Assembly (NCBI GenBank): GCA_020081605.1
Contig: JAHREC010000011.1
Span: 3,410,001 to 3,474,000, forward strand
Source of the DNA: Albifimbria verrucaria
Taxonomy: Eukaryota; Ascomycota; Sordariomycetes; Hypocreales; Stachybotryaceae
Reading direction: 5' to 3'
Length of the DNA stretch: 64,000 nucleotides
Shown: in pieces, positions 36,901 through 48,043 of the stretch
How positions within the stretch are numbered: position 1 is the first letter of the stretch
Layout: each line of letters begins with the position of its first letter
Program-made: the position numbers and the translations under genes
The notes under the pieces: model-generated
The model's database searches: none
Seen by the model: only the letters and a program-made list of their open reading frames with translations
What the model was told of the DNA's origin: nothing

Positions 36901-38568
36901 GAGGTGTGAGGAAGAGGAGTAGGAGGGAATAACACAGCAGAGAAATAACTGACGAAATGGGTTTCGAGTTTGGACATATTAGCTAGCGGGTACATGGATG
37001 GGGGATAAGGATGGGGATGGGGATAGAAAGGGTGTTTCCTGTTGGTCCCCGAGGTCCCCTCGCGTCCGTCGGCCGCACAGGAATCGTCAGCGTGACCCAG
37101 AAGGCCAGGGTCTCTTCGAAATGGGAAGCAACATGCGCCGCCGTCGTGCTGTGCTGTGCCGTCCGAAGCGAAGGGCAGGCCAGCAACCAAACGGATATCC
37201 AGGAGGTTGAGGAGCGGATGGGCCAGCGGGACTGTCTAGGCAAGCAGGGCCTACGTGCTCTGGAGATACTCAAATACTGTAGAAACCAGCAAGCGAGGAA
37301 GCGAAGAAGAGGCCCGCCAACCCTGGACAATGAGGTCGAATTAATGTGCTGAGTGAGAGCGACGAGACCAGATTATTGGGCCCGGGTATCTGTCCTTTGC
37401 CGATGGATGGAGCGAGTTCCCTGGGCGTGGTACCTCGAGGTCGTTTTGGCAGCGTTGGGCTGGTTGCCTCCGCTGGCCCTTGCTGGCAGGATCGGGCCCT
37501 GCCGGGTACTCGTTAACGAACATACCCACGGGTACCTACAGCACCAGTGTGTGCGTTCGGACAGCAAGCGAGGTAGGTGGGTGAGCCGGTCCGCTGTACG
37601 GCACGGCTGCGTCAACGTTAGTACTAAGGTAGGGAGCGTTGGCTGGTGGGGCCTATCACCTGTGACTCCAGCGGGTACGGCCGTACCTACGCACGCTACC
37701 GCTACCTGCTGCAGTAGGTGCCTTCCTGCCTACTAACCTATGGATACAGCGCAGGCATCATGTGGAATACTCGCACAGCTGCCAGTAGGGAAGGCCAGCC
37801 AAAGTGGGTGCTAAATTAAGGCACACACACATGCTTTAGGAATAAGGTACTGACGTTAGTTTGCTGTAATCCGTACAGTATAAGGTCTAGTTAACTGGTA
37901 GCGCCTAGCACCCTCGTGGTTAAAGCCTTCGCCTTAGCATTGGCCTTGGCTTTTGCCTTGGCTTTGGCCATGGTACGTACGTACTAAGGCCATATCCATA
38001 GGCTCGCACTCGCCTCGCGAACCTGTTTCGCTTCCACGTCATGGATGAGCATCCATCGTCTGTTATCCATCGTCGCAGGATCAATCTAAGTCCCCGTCCC
38101 TCCACTCCGTTTCGAGACACCATTTTCCATTCTGGGTTATTCGTCGCTGCATTACGAGTTACCGCAGTTGGTCCTACCCCTTACGTAGGTCGTACTCTGT
38201 ACGTTACTCTGTACTCTGTACATTCGCTTTTCCCAACCACCCTGTCCCATCACATACCATCCCATCCCATCCCGTCACATCCTTGATATTCCATTCTGCT
38301 GTTGCTTCTGCCAACCCAACCAACGTCGCCAATCCCCACACCAAGGAAACAACATCAAATCTCGGGAAAACCCACCCACACTCGCGATTCCGCTCGCCCT
38401 CATACAACTCGCGCGCCCGCGCCCGCGCACACATATACGCACACGCACACATACCTGCGCAAACATCAGTTGCTTGTACACCCACCCTCCCCTTCCTCAT
38501 CCTTCCCCATCTAGCGTTCCTCTTGGAACAATTGCTCCATCCTTTCGTTGCCTTGACACTTGTCCACG
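33910..38568. other. 4.7-kb gene-poor region with G-runs and simple repeats
   Basis: No supported gene. The first 500 bases are likely 3' UTR of the bZIP gene. It has G-rich runs, including two stretches that match G-quadruplex consensus on the plus strand (35635-35652 and 36764-36782), a CATCCCATCC-type repeat near 38255-38280, and a CA-rich leader before the next gene. Confidence 0.5.
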
Positions 38569-39813
38569 ATGTCCGATCGGACCCTCGACCTCTACGGAGG
38601 CGATCAGTAAGCACTTGTCCTCGCTTCCCCTGGCTCCCGTTCCGCTCCAACGCCTACCGGATGCCCTGTATCGGGACCTGTCGTCGTGCTAACCTGCCGT
38701 CACAGTCCTTGGGATGCGGCTCAATGGCAGACCTCGGATGACCGTGTGCGAGGTGGCTCGAGCCGCTCCCACCTTACCGTCCTTGGGCCAGACCGCGCCC
38801 GCTTCCACGGTCACCTGGACACCAAAACGTTGGGTGGCGCTGGCTTTGCGTCCCAGCATACCGCTGGAGAGCTGCACCTGGATCTGTCCTCCTACGACGG
38901 CCTGGTAATCTCCATTGCCGAACCTGGCCCCGACGCCGTCGCAACGGCCAACGGTGTCAGCAAGCGCTATGCCGTCACTCTCAAGGACGATCTTCCCAAA
39001 AAGCGTCCTGATGGCCGCGAGAGCTCTGGTGTTAGCTGGGAGGCCGAGTTCACGTGGGGCCGCAGGACGGTGGTGCGCAAATCTTCCTCTTGTGGACGCA
39101 CTTCAAGGCCACATACCGCGGCAGGGACAAGCCCGACGCTGAACCGTTGAAATTGACGGCCATTAAGAGAATCGGTCTCATGATGAGAAGGTACGTTGCC
39201 GCATTGTCTACCCTTCCCTTCCCTACTCCTTCAAGCAAAATTCAATTTCCCTTCACCTGCACTCCTCCGTGGACCCATCCCCATAGGGCCATTCTCTGCA
39301 CACCCTCCCTTCATATCCCTCAACCAACGTCTCCTGACCGTTGCGTCCGCGACCATCCCCTGGTCGGCCTACGGGACGGAACGTGGAATCGAGACCTGGC
39401 TTCTTCACGACCAACCCCGCTGGCATAGGGAAGCGGCAGGTGTCAAAAATAAAACAGCGTCTCACGAAGCTGGTGGTTGCGATTTGAAATTGCTTGCTAA
39501 CGGAGCTCAATTTCGGTTGTAGCTTCTTTGGGGAACAGGACGGTGACTTCCAGATCGACCTGCAGGCCATTGCGGCACGGCAGGCGGACAGTGATTCGTT
39601 GGGGCCAGATCCGAGACGACGCGCACTAGGGCTGGCAGGGGTGGTGTCGACAGGAATGGCGAAGCTGCCAACCACGAGGAAGACGAGGATGACGACGATG
39701 ATCTAGAGACGCAGAAGCGTAAGGCTGCGACACAACAGCAAGAACAACACCCCGCTAACCCAACTTCGTATACGCGTCGCTGGTGGAGGCGCCTCCTTTG
39801 TGGGCTGCTGTAG
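38569..39813 (+). CDS. CIA30-domain protein (complex I intermediate-associated protein 30 family)
   Basis: Three exons: 38569-38606, 38706-39190 and 39523-39813, with introns of 99 and 332 bp. The start MSDRTLDLYGGDHPWDAAQW is assembled over intron 1. Family blocks are WQTSDDRVRGGSSRSHL, FHGHLDTKTLGGAGFASQ, LDLSSYDGLVISIAEPGPD, KRYAVTLKD, SGVSWEAEFT, KATYRGRDKPDAEPL and IKRIGLMMRSFFGEQDGDFQ. CIA30 (NDUFAF1) in animals and fungi helps assemble the membrane arm of mitochondrial complex I. Shorter fungal relatives without a presequence exist and their role is less clear; this protein shows no mitochondrial presequence. Frame breaks lie near 39053 and at GGGG 39600-39603. If the second is real, the protein ends at 39706 (235 aa); if it is restored, an acidic then basic tail runs to 39813 (271 aa). 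Confidence 0.82.
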
Positions 39814-40677
39814 AACGGACGACGGGATGGGGGCGATGCGGACGGGGATCGAATCCTATCAGACCTGTGCGACCCTGTCGGAGCGACGAATCAGGTCGCT
39901 GGCATTGCCTGTACTGGGGGTTCAGATGCAGCAGCATGAAATGGGTATCCAATCTCGTTCATCGGCGAGAATGGTTGTACCGAATCCTGCCACAAGTCTT
40001 GCCATTTTGGGCATGTGCCGACTTGAGCGGCACATTGTGCTTGGAGACGAAGGAGCAAGGGGTGCCACTCGGAGGAAAATGGCAGCTCGGTACCGTTGAT
40101 AGCTAATGTTAAAACGTTCTCGGAGCATCTTCATGACCTTCTGGAAGGATGAACAGCCGACAGGAAAGGGGCTTGCTGAGGCTAGTTTTTGTGCAACCAC
40201 GCTGTGGTGTTGCCAGAGGAGCTGAACAAGTGGAAGGTCAGTGGGCGAAACGCCCTTCATGGCTTTCGTGTATTGCGGATGATCTGAGACTAGAATTCAT
40301 CGTCGAGGTAAATCAGCGTCAGGCTTGATGCGTAGTGCTACTGGTGTTCCCACCGCGATGAGAGGTGCCGCTGACAATCTTACTTCGAGCAGTTTAGGTA
40401 GTTATCACGCTGTCCAGACATAGAATCTATACCAAAATTGGTCACATCAATCGTCAACATCTTCATGAAGCTGTTATCGATGCGTTTGCAGGTCACATTT
40501 GTATATTCATGCGTAGGGACATTTCCTAGTCCCCTTTCCCATATGCCCATCCATACCTACAACTCCTTGAGTTCCAGCTCTTCAATGACAGGCATGCCAC
40601 GATAGCACGAGCACTCCTCTTTGCTCCAAAGGGTATACCAACCTCGCAATTTACAACTCTGCTCTCCTTCCCTTGAT
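39814..40677. other. Intergenic between converging genes, no gene seen
   Basis: This is the shared 3' flank of the CIA30-type gene and the fructose-bisphosphatase gene. Open frames here are short and have no domain. Confidence 0.45.
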
Positions 40678-41957
40678 TTACTTGTGGAAGGCCTTGACCT
40701 TTTCGATCTCATCATAGCTGCCCATGAAGATACCGGAGCGGTCGTGAATGTGCTCAGGGACGACATCCAGCATGCGTCTCATCTTGCCGTCGACAGCCTG
40801 GCCACCAGCTGCATCGCATGTATAGTTAGCACGGAGAATGGATGGAGAGGTATTGACTTGGGGTTGGGAGAGGCTCATCGGGGAAGTGCTTGGTAGAAAA
40901 CTCACCATTTTCGAAGACCATGGCCATGGGGGCGCACTCGTACAGGATACGCAGCTTGCCCTTGGGGCTCTTCTTGTCGGCCGGGTAGGCAAAGATACCT
41001 CCGTACAGCAGGGTACGGTAGGCGTCGGCAACCATGCTGCCGATGTAACGGGCGCTGTAGGGCTTGCCGTTGTCCTGGGCGGCCTTGAGGAGTTGAAGTA
41101 GTTGACGGTGGGCTCCTCCCAGTAGAGCGAGTTACCCTCATTGACGGAGTAGATGGCGCGGGCCTTGGGCAGGCGCATGTCGGGGTGAGTGAGGATGAAC
41201 TCGCCGACGCCGTTGTCGAGGGTGAAGCCGTTGACGGTGCTGTTCTTCATGGTGATGACCAGTTGGGCGGAGGCACCGTACATGGTGAAACCAGCGGCGA
41301 GCAGCTCGGAGCCGGGCTTCAGGATGTCCTCCTTGACGCCCTCAGAGCCCTCGGGCAGCTTGTGGATGGCGAAGATGGTGCCGACGGAGACACCGGCGTC
41401 GAGGTTGGAGGAGCCGTCGATGGGGTCGCAGGCAACGGCATAGCGAGCGCCCTTGTTATCACGGAAGAAGATGACGTCCTCCTCCTCCTCGGAGACGAGC
41501 AGGGCGCACTTGCCGGAGGAGCGCATGGCCTCGATGAAGAGGTCGTTGGAGATGACATCGAGCTTCTTCTGGTCATCGCCGGTAACGTTGGCGGAGCCGG
41601 CAAGGCCGGTCAGGTTGACGAGGGTGGCGCGACGGATGTAGTAGGCGATGGACTTGAAAGAGAACTGGAGGGCGTGGCAGAGGAGACTGCGAGAGTTAGC
41701 CCAGGGAACACAGTAGAGAGGATTGAGATGATGGAGGGGTTGATTAGCGAGAGGCATGTGATGGCGAGGAGGGGTTGCTCGCCGACAAGCCGACAGAGAC
41801 AAAAGGGGAATGCGAGAAAGAAGAGGATGCCGACTCACGTAAAGTCACCAGTGGCCTCCTTATGCTTGGCCTGCTCCTCAGTGAGGAAGCGCGTCAAGGT
41901 GACGATGTTTGTGTTGACCTTTTCGGTCTCGGGCATGCCATTCTCGGTGGTGGCCAT
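40678..41957 (-). CDS. fbp1: Fructose-1,6-bisphosphatase (EC 3.1.3.11)
   Basis: Three exons: 41957-41839, 41686-40906 and 40808-40678, with introns of 152 and 97 bp. The protein starts [20 protein letters not shown] and is about 343 aa once one lost base is put back near 41092 (a C after TTCAA on the coding strand). It has the metal-binding loop [10 protein letters not shown], the upstream acidic run SEEEEDVIF, substrate-binding RYIGSMVAD and [19 protein letters not shown], and the C-terminal [11 protein letters not shown]. The enzyme dephosphorylates fructose-1,6-bisphosphate in the cytosol, the committed step of gluconeogenesis. In yeasts the gene is glucose-repressed and the protein is degraded on glucose; whether that holds here is not visible. 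A fructose-bisphosphatase with this motif set has no likely alternative identity. Confidence 0.96.
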
Positions 41958-44030
41958 GATGACGTCGTTTTGGTGTGTGTGTCAACGGGGTGGGATGATA
42001 ACGGGCTATCGCGCCTTGTCACAGGTAGAAGAGAAGGAGGGGAAGAGAGAGAAGGGCGTTTTCGAGAAGATAAAGGGTTGGTTGCAAGAATTAGTAGAAG
42101 CAATGGTTTGTTCGCAAGCCCAGGGAGGTGGTTAGGCACGGAAGGCGAGCGGTAGGGCTGATTTTGATTTGATTGCGTTTGAGCCGAGGGTGTCCGTGGG
42201 GTAGCTTCCGTTGTCGCGGGGTATCTTTTTCACGATGGGATATCGGACGAAAGCGGGTGGGATTGATGGGCGAGGAGGAGATGGGACAGAGGGGGAAGAG
42301 AATGAGGGCTTTTGTCTTTTTGGTTTGCTGGTTGAAGCTATTTAGAGGAAATCATCGTCCATCCGAACGAGCCCAGTCCATGGCGTCAAGCAGAACCCGC
42401 CGCCAGATTATCGTGGCTTCACTTACATACATGAACCGAAGCACCCTGTCCCTATTTTCCCGTCCACACCAGGCCCCCAAAACCGACCCAGCTGGCCAGA
42501 GCTAGAGACACGGCAAAGCAAGGCAAGGCAAGGAGGGGGAGGCGGTTCCAGATCTCGGCACCGCAACAGCGAGGCCAGCCCGCGACCGCAGCAATGGCTT
42601 CTCCACGGGACACCTCCTTTGGCTCGACGACACAAGCGAAGCGGCTGCGCAAGAGGATTTCCCGGAACGGCCGCCGAAACGCTCAGTCTTCTGAGCTCCC
42701 CACGGTGGGAATCCCGGTGGATCGGGAGGCTCGGGTTGGCAAACCCGCGCATATCCGGTCGGGTCAAGAAAACCCTGTTTTCAAGAGCGCGTCTTGGGAT
42801 GACGACGAGCTGGGCCCCTCCCCACAATACTGCGTTGTTGTTATTTTTTTTCTTCTATTTCCTTTTGCTTCTGGGACCTTGGCAGAAGATGGGAATTACA
42901 AATGACGATGGTGATGATATAATACGGTCCTCATAGTGGAGGGGGCACGTGTACTAACTAATGATGCTACGATGGATACGACGATGGGAGAGACTGAAAA
43001 GAAAAGAAACGAAACGAAAAAGGAAAACACCCTTTACAAAATTGGTGAAAATACGGATATAAGGAAAATGCACATACGGAAAAATACCCATGGTTCCTGC
43101 ATCTCAATCACGACATGTGGACAACAGGGGAGGGAAAGATGGCATGGCCATTCAGCCGCGGATATTTTGATAGTTGCAGAAAGACAAGAGCAAAGACACG
43201 GCTCACGTGCTCGATTCTGCTCTGCTCTGCGCCGTGGGCTCTTCGGTAAAGCGCTCGTCCGGAACATGACGGAGTTGAGCCCGTCGTCCCCACTTGACTT
43301 ACACGGCCGCTGAAGCGTGTCCCACTGGGCTCTGTCCTCGTGCCTTTTTTCGTCCTTGTCCTGGGCGTGGTGTGCTTTGGCCGTATTCTCGTTTGTTTAC
43401 ATATGCATGTCATTCCTCCTCTTCGAGCTTATCTCTTCTCCATCTTCTCTTTTTTTCCTTCCCTCTCTTCTTCATTATCCTCTTTTTTTTTATTCTTTTT
43501 CTTTTATCCTCTCCTCCAGTGAATGCAGACCTCGTTTCATATGCGTAGGAAGTAGCTACCTAGGTACTAGACCCTGTACCTCTCTCCTCTCCCCTCTCTC
43601 GTAGCACTCACTCATTTCGGCTTGTGTCTTTGTACCTGTACCTGTACCTGTACCCGTACCCCAGCCCAAGGCCCAAGGCCAGCCAGCGCCAGCTCCAGCC
43701 AGTACCGAGTCGCCTATTGAGGAGGTTCGTCGAACCTCGGCATGTGCCATTGGCAATTGCGACTAAGCTCGCATTGATTGGCACCTCCCAAGCCAAAACC
43801 TGCTCCCCATCATCGCCAACGTCCTCAACCTCCAGCCTCATCAACCCGCCTCTGTTCCTCAAAGCATTCAATTGCCAGTAGTTGCTGCCTTTCCTCGCCG
43901 TCACTCGACTCTGCGACGCGCGAATTCCTCGTCCGTCCCGACATCGGCTTAGCTGTATAACCTCCTCCCTCCGCGCGACAAGCACGAACCAGACCACCCT
44001 TCACCACATACACCCGTAACATCTTTCACA
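41958..44030. other. Divergent intergenic region between FBP1 and PEX11
   Basis: This carries the promoters of both genes. It holds pyrimidine-rich stretches (43420-43520) and a TACCTG hexamer repeat (43629-43662). No gene is supported. Confidence 0.5.
43629..43662 (+). repeat. Hexamer repeat, TGTACC units
   Basis: About five consecutive copies of a TGTACC unit with one variant (CGTACC), about 370 bp upstream of the PEX11 start codon. Similar degenerate units occur around 10210-10250. Confidence 0.75.
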
Positions 44031-44827
44031 ATGGTCGCCGACGCAGTCATCTACCACCCTCCGTGGCCCACTACCTCAAGTTCGCCGCCACCACCGTCGG
44101 TCGCGACAAGCTCCTCCGCACCATCCAGTACTTCGCCCGCTTCTACGCCTGGTACCTCCTGCGCACCAACGCCCTCGCCTCCTCCATCGTCCCCTGGGAC
44201 ACCCTCAAGAAGCAGCTCGGCCTCACCCGCAAGATTATGCGCATTGGCAAGAACATCGAGCACCTCAAGGCTGCCTCCCAGGCCGCCGACCAGCCCCACG
44301 GCGCCACCGACCCCGTCCTGCGCTACACCTCCGTCGGCCGCCAGCTTGGTTACGCCGGCTACCTGACCCTCGACTCCGCTACCGTCCTCGACGCCGCCGG
44401 CGTCCGCAAGTGGAGCCGCGCAAAGGACGTCCAGCGCGAGGCCTACCGCTTCTGGGCCATGGGCCTGGCCTGCAGCGTCGTTGCCCAGGTCTACACACTC
44501 TACCAGCTCAAGCAGCGCGAGGCCAAGATCGACCGCAAGGACGGCGAGGGCGTTGTCGAGAGCAAGCGCATCACCTTGTAAGTCTTTTCCTTCACCATCT
44601 ACCCTCTTCCGCACCCGTCTTCCACACTTGCGTCGCCGTAAACTGACACCTCCTTTCTTACGTAGTGAACGGGCCGCCAGCCGCCTGCAGCTCCTCTCCG
44701 ACGCCTGCGACCTTACCATCCCCTCACTGCCCTTGGCCTAGCCCAGCTTGACGACGGCCTGGTCGGCCTTGCTGGTACCGTGAGCAGTATCATCGGTATC
44801 TACACCCAGTGGAAGAAGACTGCCTAA
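44031..44827 (+). CDS. pex11: Peroxisomal membrane protein PEX11
   Basis: Two exons, 44031-44577 and 44666-44827, with an 88-bp intron (donor GTAAGT). The product is about 236 aa. Recognisable PEX11 features are VAHYLKFAATTVGRDKLLRT, IQYFARFYAWYLLR near the N-terminus (the amphipathic helix that bends membrane), a central RYTSVGRQLGYAGYLTLDS, and the C-terminal GLVGLAGTVSSIIGIYTQW segment. PEX11 inserts in the peroxisome membrane and drives its elongation before fission. Two lost bases break the frame: in CCC at 44057-44059, right after the first ten codons, and in CCCC at 44720-44723. Without the second, the protein would lose its last conserved helix. It shares a divergent promoter region with fbp1. 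Confidence 0.94.
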
Positions 44828-45554
44828 TTAACCCGAGGCTTGACGGGTCGGCTACATCCGTCTTCACATGAGTAAATACATCCATGAGAAATCGGTGTTG
44901 CAATCACGATTATATATCATGTATCCTATCACTTACATCACGAGCACGGCTGGCTTACACCAGCACTGCGTGGACGGCGCGGCGGGGGACAATCATTCCC
45001 GATTTAGTTGTATTTACATTAAGATGAGGCGTGTACGCTGCGAATCACCAGAATTTAGTCTGCTTAAAACTTCCTTCCTGACATACATGAACCCTGCCGG
45101 GCCTTTCAATCTGATAAGCATAAATAGTAGAAGAATAAGAAGAAAGGGAAGGCGTAGCTGACATTCCGAATAATCATACAGGTCTTCATACTCTCATACT
45201 GCCCGTTTGTTGTCCCAGGAAGTGCATTACCGCCCCGTTCGCGCCTATTCCTCATTCCAAATCGATGGTGAGCCCTAAACAAACTACCTGAGCTCTTAAC
45301 CACGCCACCCATTATTTCATCACATGTCCTTTGCTTTCCTACTCCTTTGTTTCCTTGTTGGGTCATGCTAATATTTGTTCGTCTGCTTACATATGACGGG
45401 CTGCACACCGATGCAGTCTCTTAGACGCTAGCTTCTCGAGGAAAACGTGGCGACGGATCTAGTAAATATCCGGTCAAGGACAGTTCCGCCAAAAGAGGCA
45501 CAGGGACGGAAGAGAGGGCACGGAGGGTGCAGAGGCGAATGGTATAGAAATTGT
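44828..45554. other. Intergenic between converging genes, no gene seen
   Basis: This is the 3' flank of PEX11 and of the SR-protein gene. It is AT-rich in the first 350 bases. No coding or RNA gene is supported. Confidence 0.45.
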
Positions 45555-47141
45555 TTACCAGTAACGACCACCACGCTCATACTCGCGAGGATACCCTCCT
45601 TCCCGTGGATACGGGGCCTCGCGCGGAGGAAAGTCCCTGGGAGGCGGACGCTCGTAAGGGCGGCCGTTCGCGTAAGGGTCCGCGGGAGGAGGGTAGTCTC
45701 GGCGGTAAGGGTCCTCATAACGACCCCTAGGCGGGCCATACTCCTCCATAGGGCGGCGGGGAGGGATCGGTAGCGGGCTCGGTCATCGTAGTAGTCGCGA
45801 CGAGGGCTCCGGTCTCGGTAGCCGTATCCGTCCCGACGTGGGCTATAGGCACGCGGGGAGGACCACGACGGTCGTACTCTTCCATCGGCGGTGCGTACGG
45901 GCGACGGCCGCCGTTGGGAGAGCGCGATCTACCGCGCTCGCCACGAGGGGGACATCGGGCTGGGTCTGAAACAGTCCCATTACGTCAGAAGGGGTTCACA
46001 TATGAGCAGCGGGACAGAAGTATACTCACGTCGGCAGTGCATGCGACGCGGCTTCCTTAAACTCGCGACCATCGAGCTTCTCAATAGCCGTCCGTAGATC
46101 TGCGGCAGTTTCGAATTCGACAAAGCTAGTTCCGTGTGAGTTGGTTGCACGCTCTTCGGCCAAGGAGTACACAATCCCAGGAATTCACATACCCTCGACC
46201 ATTGGATTCACGGCCAGTTTCGGAATACACCACGTCGAGGCTAGACTGGCGCGCAAAGTCTTTCAGGTCCTATTTCCAGAATCCACGTAAGTTGCTGTCC
46301 AGGGAGCGAGAGAATGCCGACAATGCGTCCACAAATCCAGGGGAAACAGAAGCGCCATCCATCAAGGTTCAAGGACCAGGACCATCAGCCGACGAGATGA
46401 GCGCCATGACATGTTGCAGGGTTCCCTAAGACCAAGGGCAACTGAAAGCAGCAAGGGCCAAGGCACGAGTCCCGGCGAGCCAAGGCGGCATGTTCAAGAA
46501 GCACAACCAATACCCCAAGCGCGACAGAAAAGAACGGCGGAATCCAGACAATCCAGCGACAAGGGACGAGGAGAGGAAGCACAGACCTGCCAACTGGTAT
46601 CGTTCGGAAGACCCGAGATTTGCATTCGGTGAGGGGTTCTTCGAGGCCTTGGCACGGGCCGATCTTGGTTGCCAAAGCCGCCCTCGCGATGCCGACTCCC
46701 ACGGGCAAACTGGACGGTAAGACGCTCTCCCATGAAATCGACTCCATCTTGGATGGGGTTAGCCAACGGGGTCCCGGAAAACAAGTCGCCGTCCTGAGGC
46801 GATGTAGGTGAATACGTACGGTAGGCTGTAGAAGGGCGCGAGAAGAGACTGGTCAGTTACATGATGCGCCGAGGGAATAATGGGCGACGGGCAAGCACTC
46901 ACCTGGCACAACGTCTCGTGCATCCATAGGGTCCTTGTATTCGATGAAGCCGAAACCATTCATCACCTTGACCTCGGTGATCTCTCCGGCGCCATGGGCG
47001 GCAAAGAAGGCCTCGACGTCGGCCTTGGTAGCTGTCGGCAGCGCGTCAGTGGGTTGGCGACATGGTGCAGCAGGGCTATGAGTATGGACCATTGCGTGGG
47101 AGGTTCCCCAAGTACAGCCGGGTGGCCGAAACCTCGGTCAT
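45555..47141 (-). CDS. Two-RRM SR-type pre-mRNA splicing factor (Srp2/Npl3-like)
   Basis: Six exons: 47141-47090, 47031-46903, 46747-46587, 46269-46193, 46125-46030 and 45965-45555, with introns of 58, 155, 317, 67 and 64 bp. With four lost bases restored they sum to exactly 310 codons. RRM1 has RLYLGNLPRN (RNP2) and NGFGFIEYKD (RNP1). RRM2 has RMQISGLP and GRGFVEFETA, with SWQDLKDFARQ, the motif of SR-protein pseudo-RRMs. The tail is rich in Arg, Tyr, Pro and Ser (RGRSRSPNGGRRPY, RDRSPRRDYYDD) and ends EYERGGRYW. Such proteins bind exonic enhancers and shuttle with mRNA; phosphorylation of the tail controls localisation. Donors of introns 1 and 3 (GTCCAT, GTCTGT) are weak. Frame breaks are at about 46050, 45947-45951, 45854-45857 and 45763-45765. 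Confidence 0.87.
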
Positions 47142-47878
47142 GATGCCGGCGCGGAAGAGCAGAGCAAGGCAAGGGAAAGCAGAGCAGAGCTTGGTCGGGC
47201 GAGCGAAAGCGGGAAGATCAGATCCAAGGAACAAACCGGGAATGGGGACGCGGCCAGGTTAAAGTCTTCGTCGGCTCGTTGCCTCGATGGGTCGCAAGAA
47301 CCTGGAGCCTTTCGATCCTAGGGAGGAATACGCGGCGATGGGAGGAGACGGGACCGGACCAGGAGGGTTGCTCAACAATGGGGACAAAGTCGATGATGGT
47401 GGTGGTGGGAGGCGGGACGCTGTGCTTCGGTGAGGAGAAGAAGCTTCTCAACTGCATGCGACTAGAGGTAAAGGTGGGTGGGTGGCGGCGTCAGATTCAG
47501 GTCTAGCGTGGGCCGTGTCGACGTCACGTGATGCCTTGCATTGAACCCAGATAGCATATCCAAAGGCAGCACCATCTACATCTGAGCTATCAGAGCTTCA
47601 GGGCACCACCAGTGTCGGATGTCCATACCCGCCGAACTGGCAAACATCTGTGTGCTGTACGATATGGGGTGCACTGTTATACGTCAGGGGACTCAGTGTC
47701 GTGCATTCTAGAGATCGTGTTACTCGGGGCCCCAAAGCACAATCGCCGATCCACGGGCCCTGAGTCGCCAGCATCTCGTCATACAACTTCACAAGCTCCC
47801 ATAGCAAAGTAAACAAACGAATAAGACGAAATACGCGGCTCAGCCATTCACTTCTATGATTTGCCAAGTTTTCTTCGT
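47142..47878. other. Intergenic, no gene seen
   Basis: This is the promoter of the SR-protein gene and the 3' flank of the MDM1 gene. It includes a GGTGGTGG-rich patch near 47395-47415. No gene is supported. Confidence 0.45.
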
Positions 47879-48043
47879 TCATGCTGTGAAACGGCCCAGT
47901 GCATCACCAACGCCATGCATTAGCCTCTCTGTATTATCCCACAAGGTACCAATCAACGCCTCGCGCCATGCTTCCTCCAAACTGTTTTCCCGCATAAAGT
48001 CATACCGCCCTGTGGAAATGGAAAATGGGTTCTACACAAGTGC

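Noticed and set aside
41185..42135. 316-codon plus-strand open frame over the fructose-bisphosphatase gene
   Set aside because: It is antisense to conserved enzyme coding sequence and rich in Gly, Asp, Glu and Val, as shadows of GC-biased genes are.
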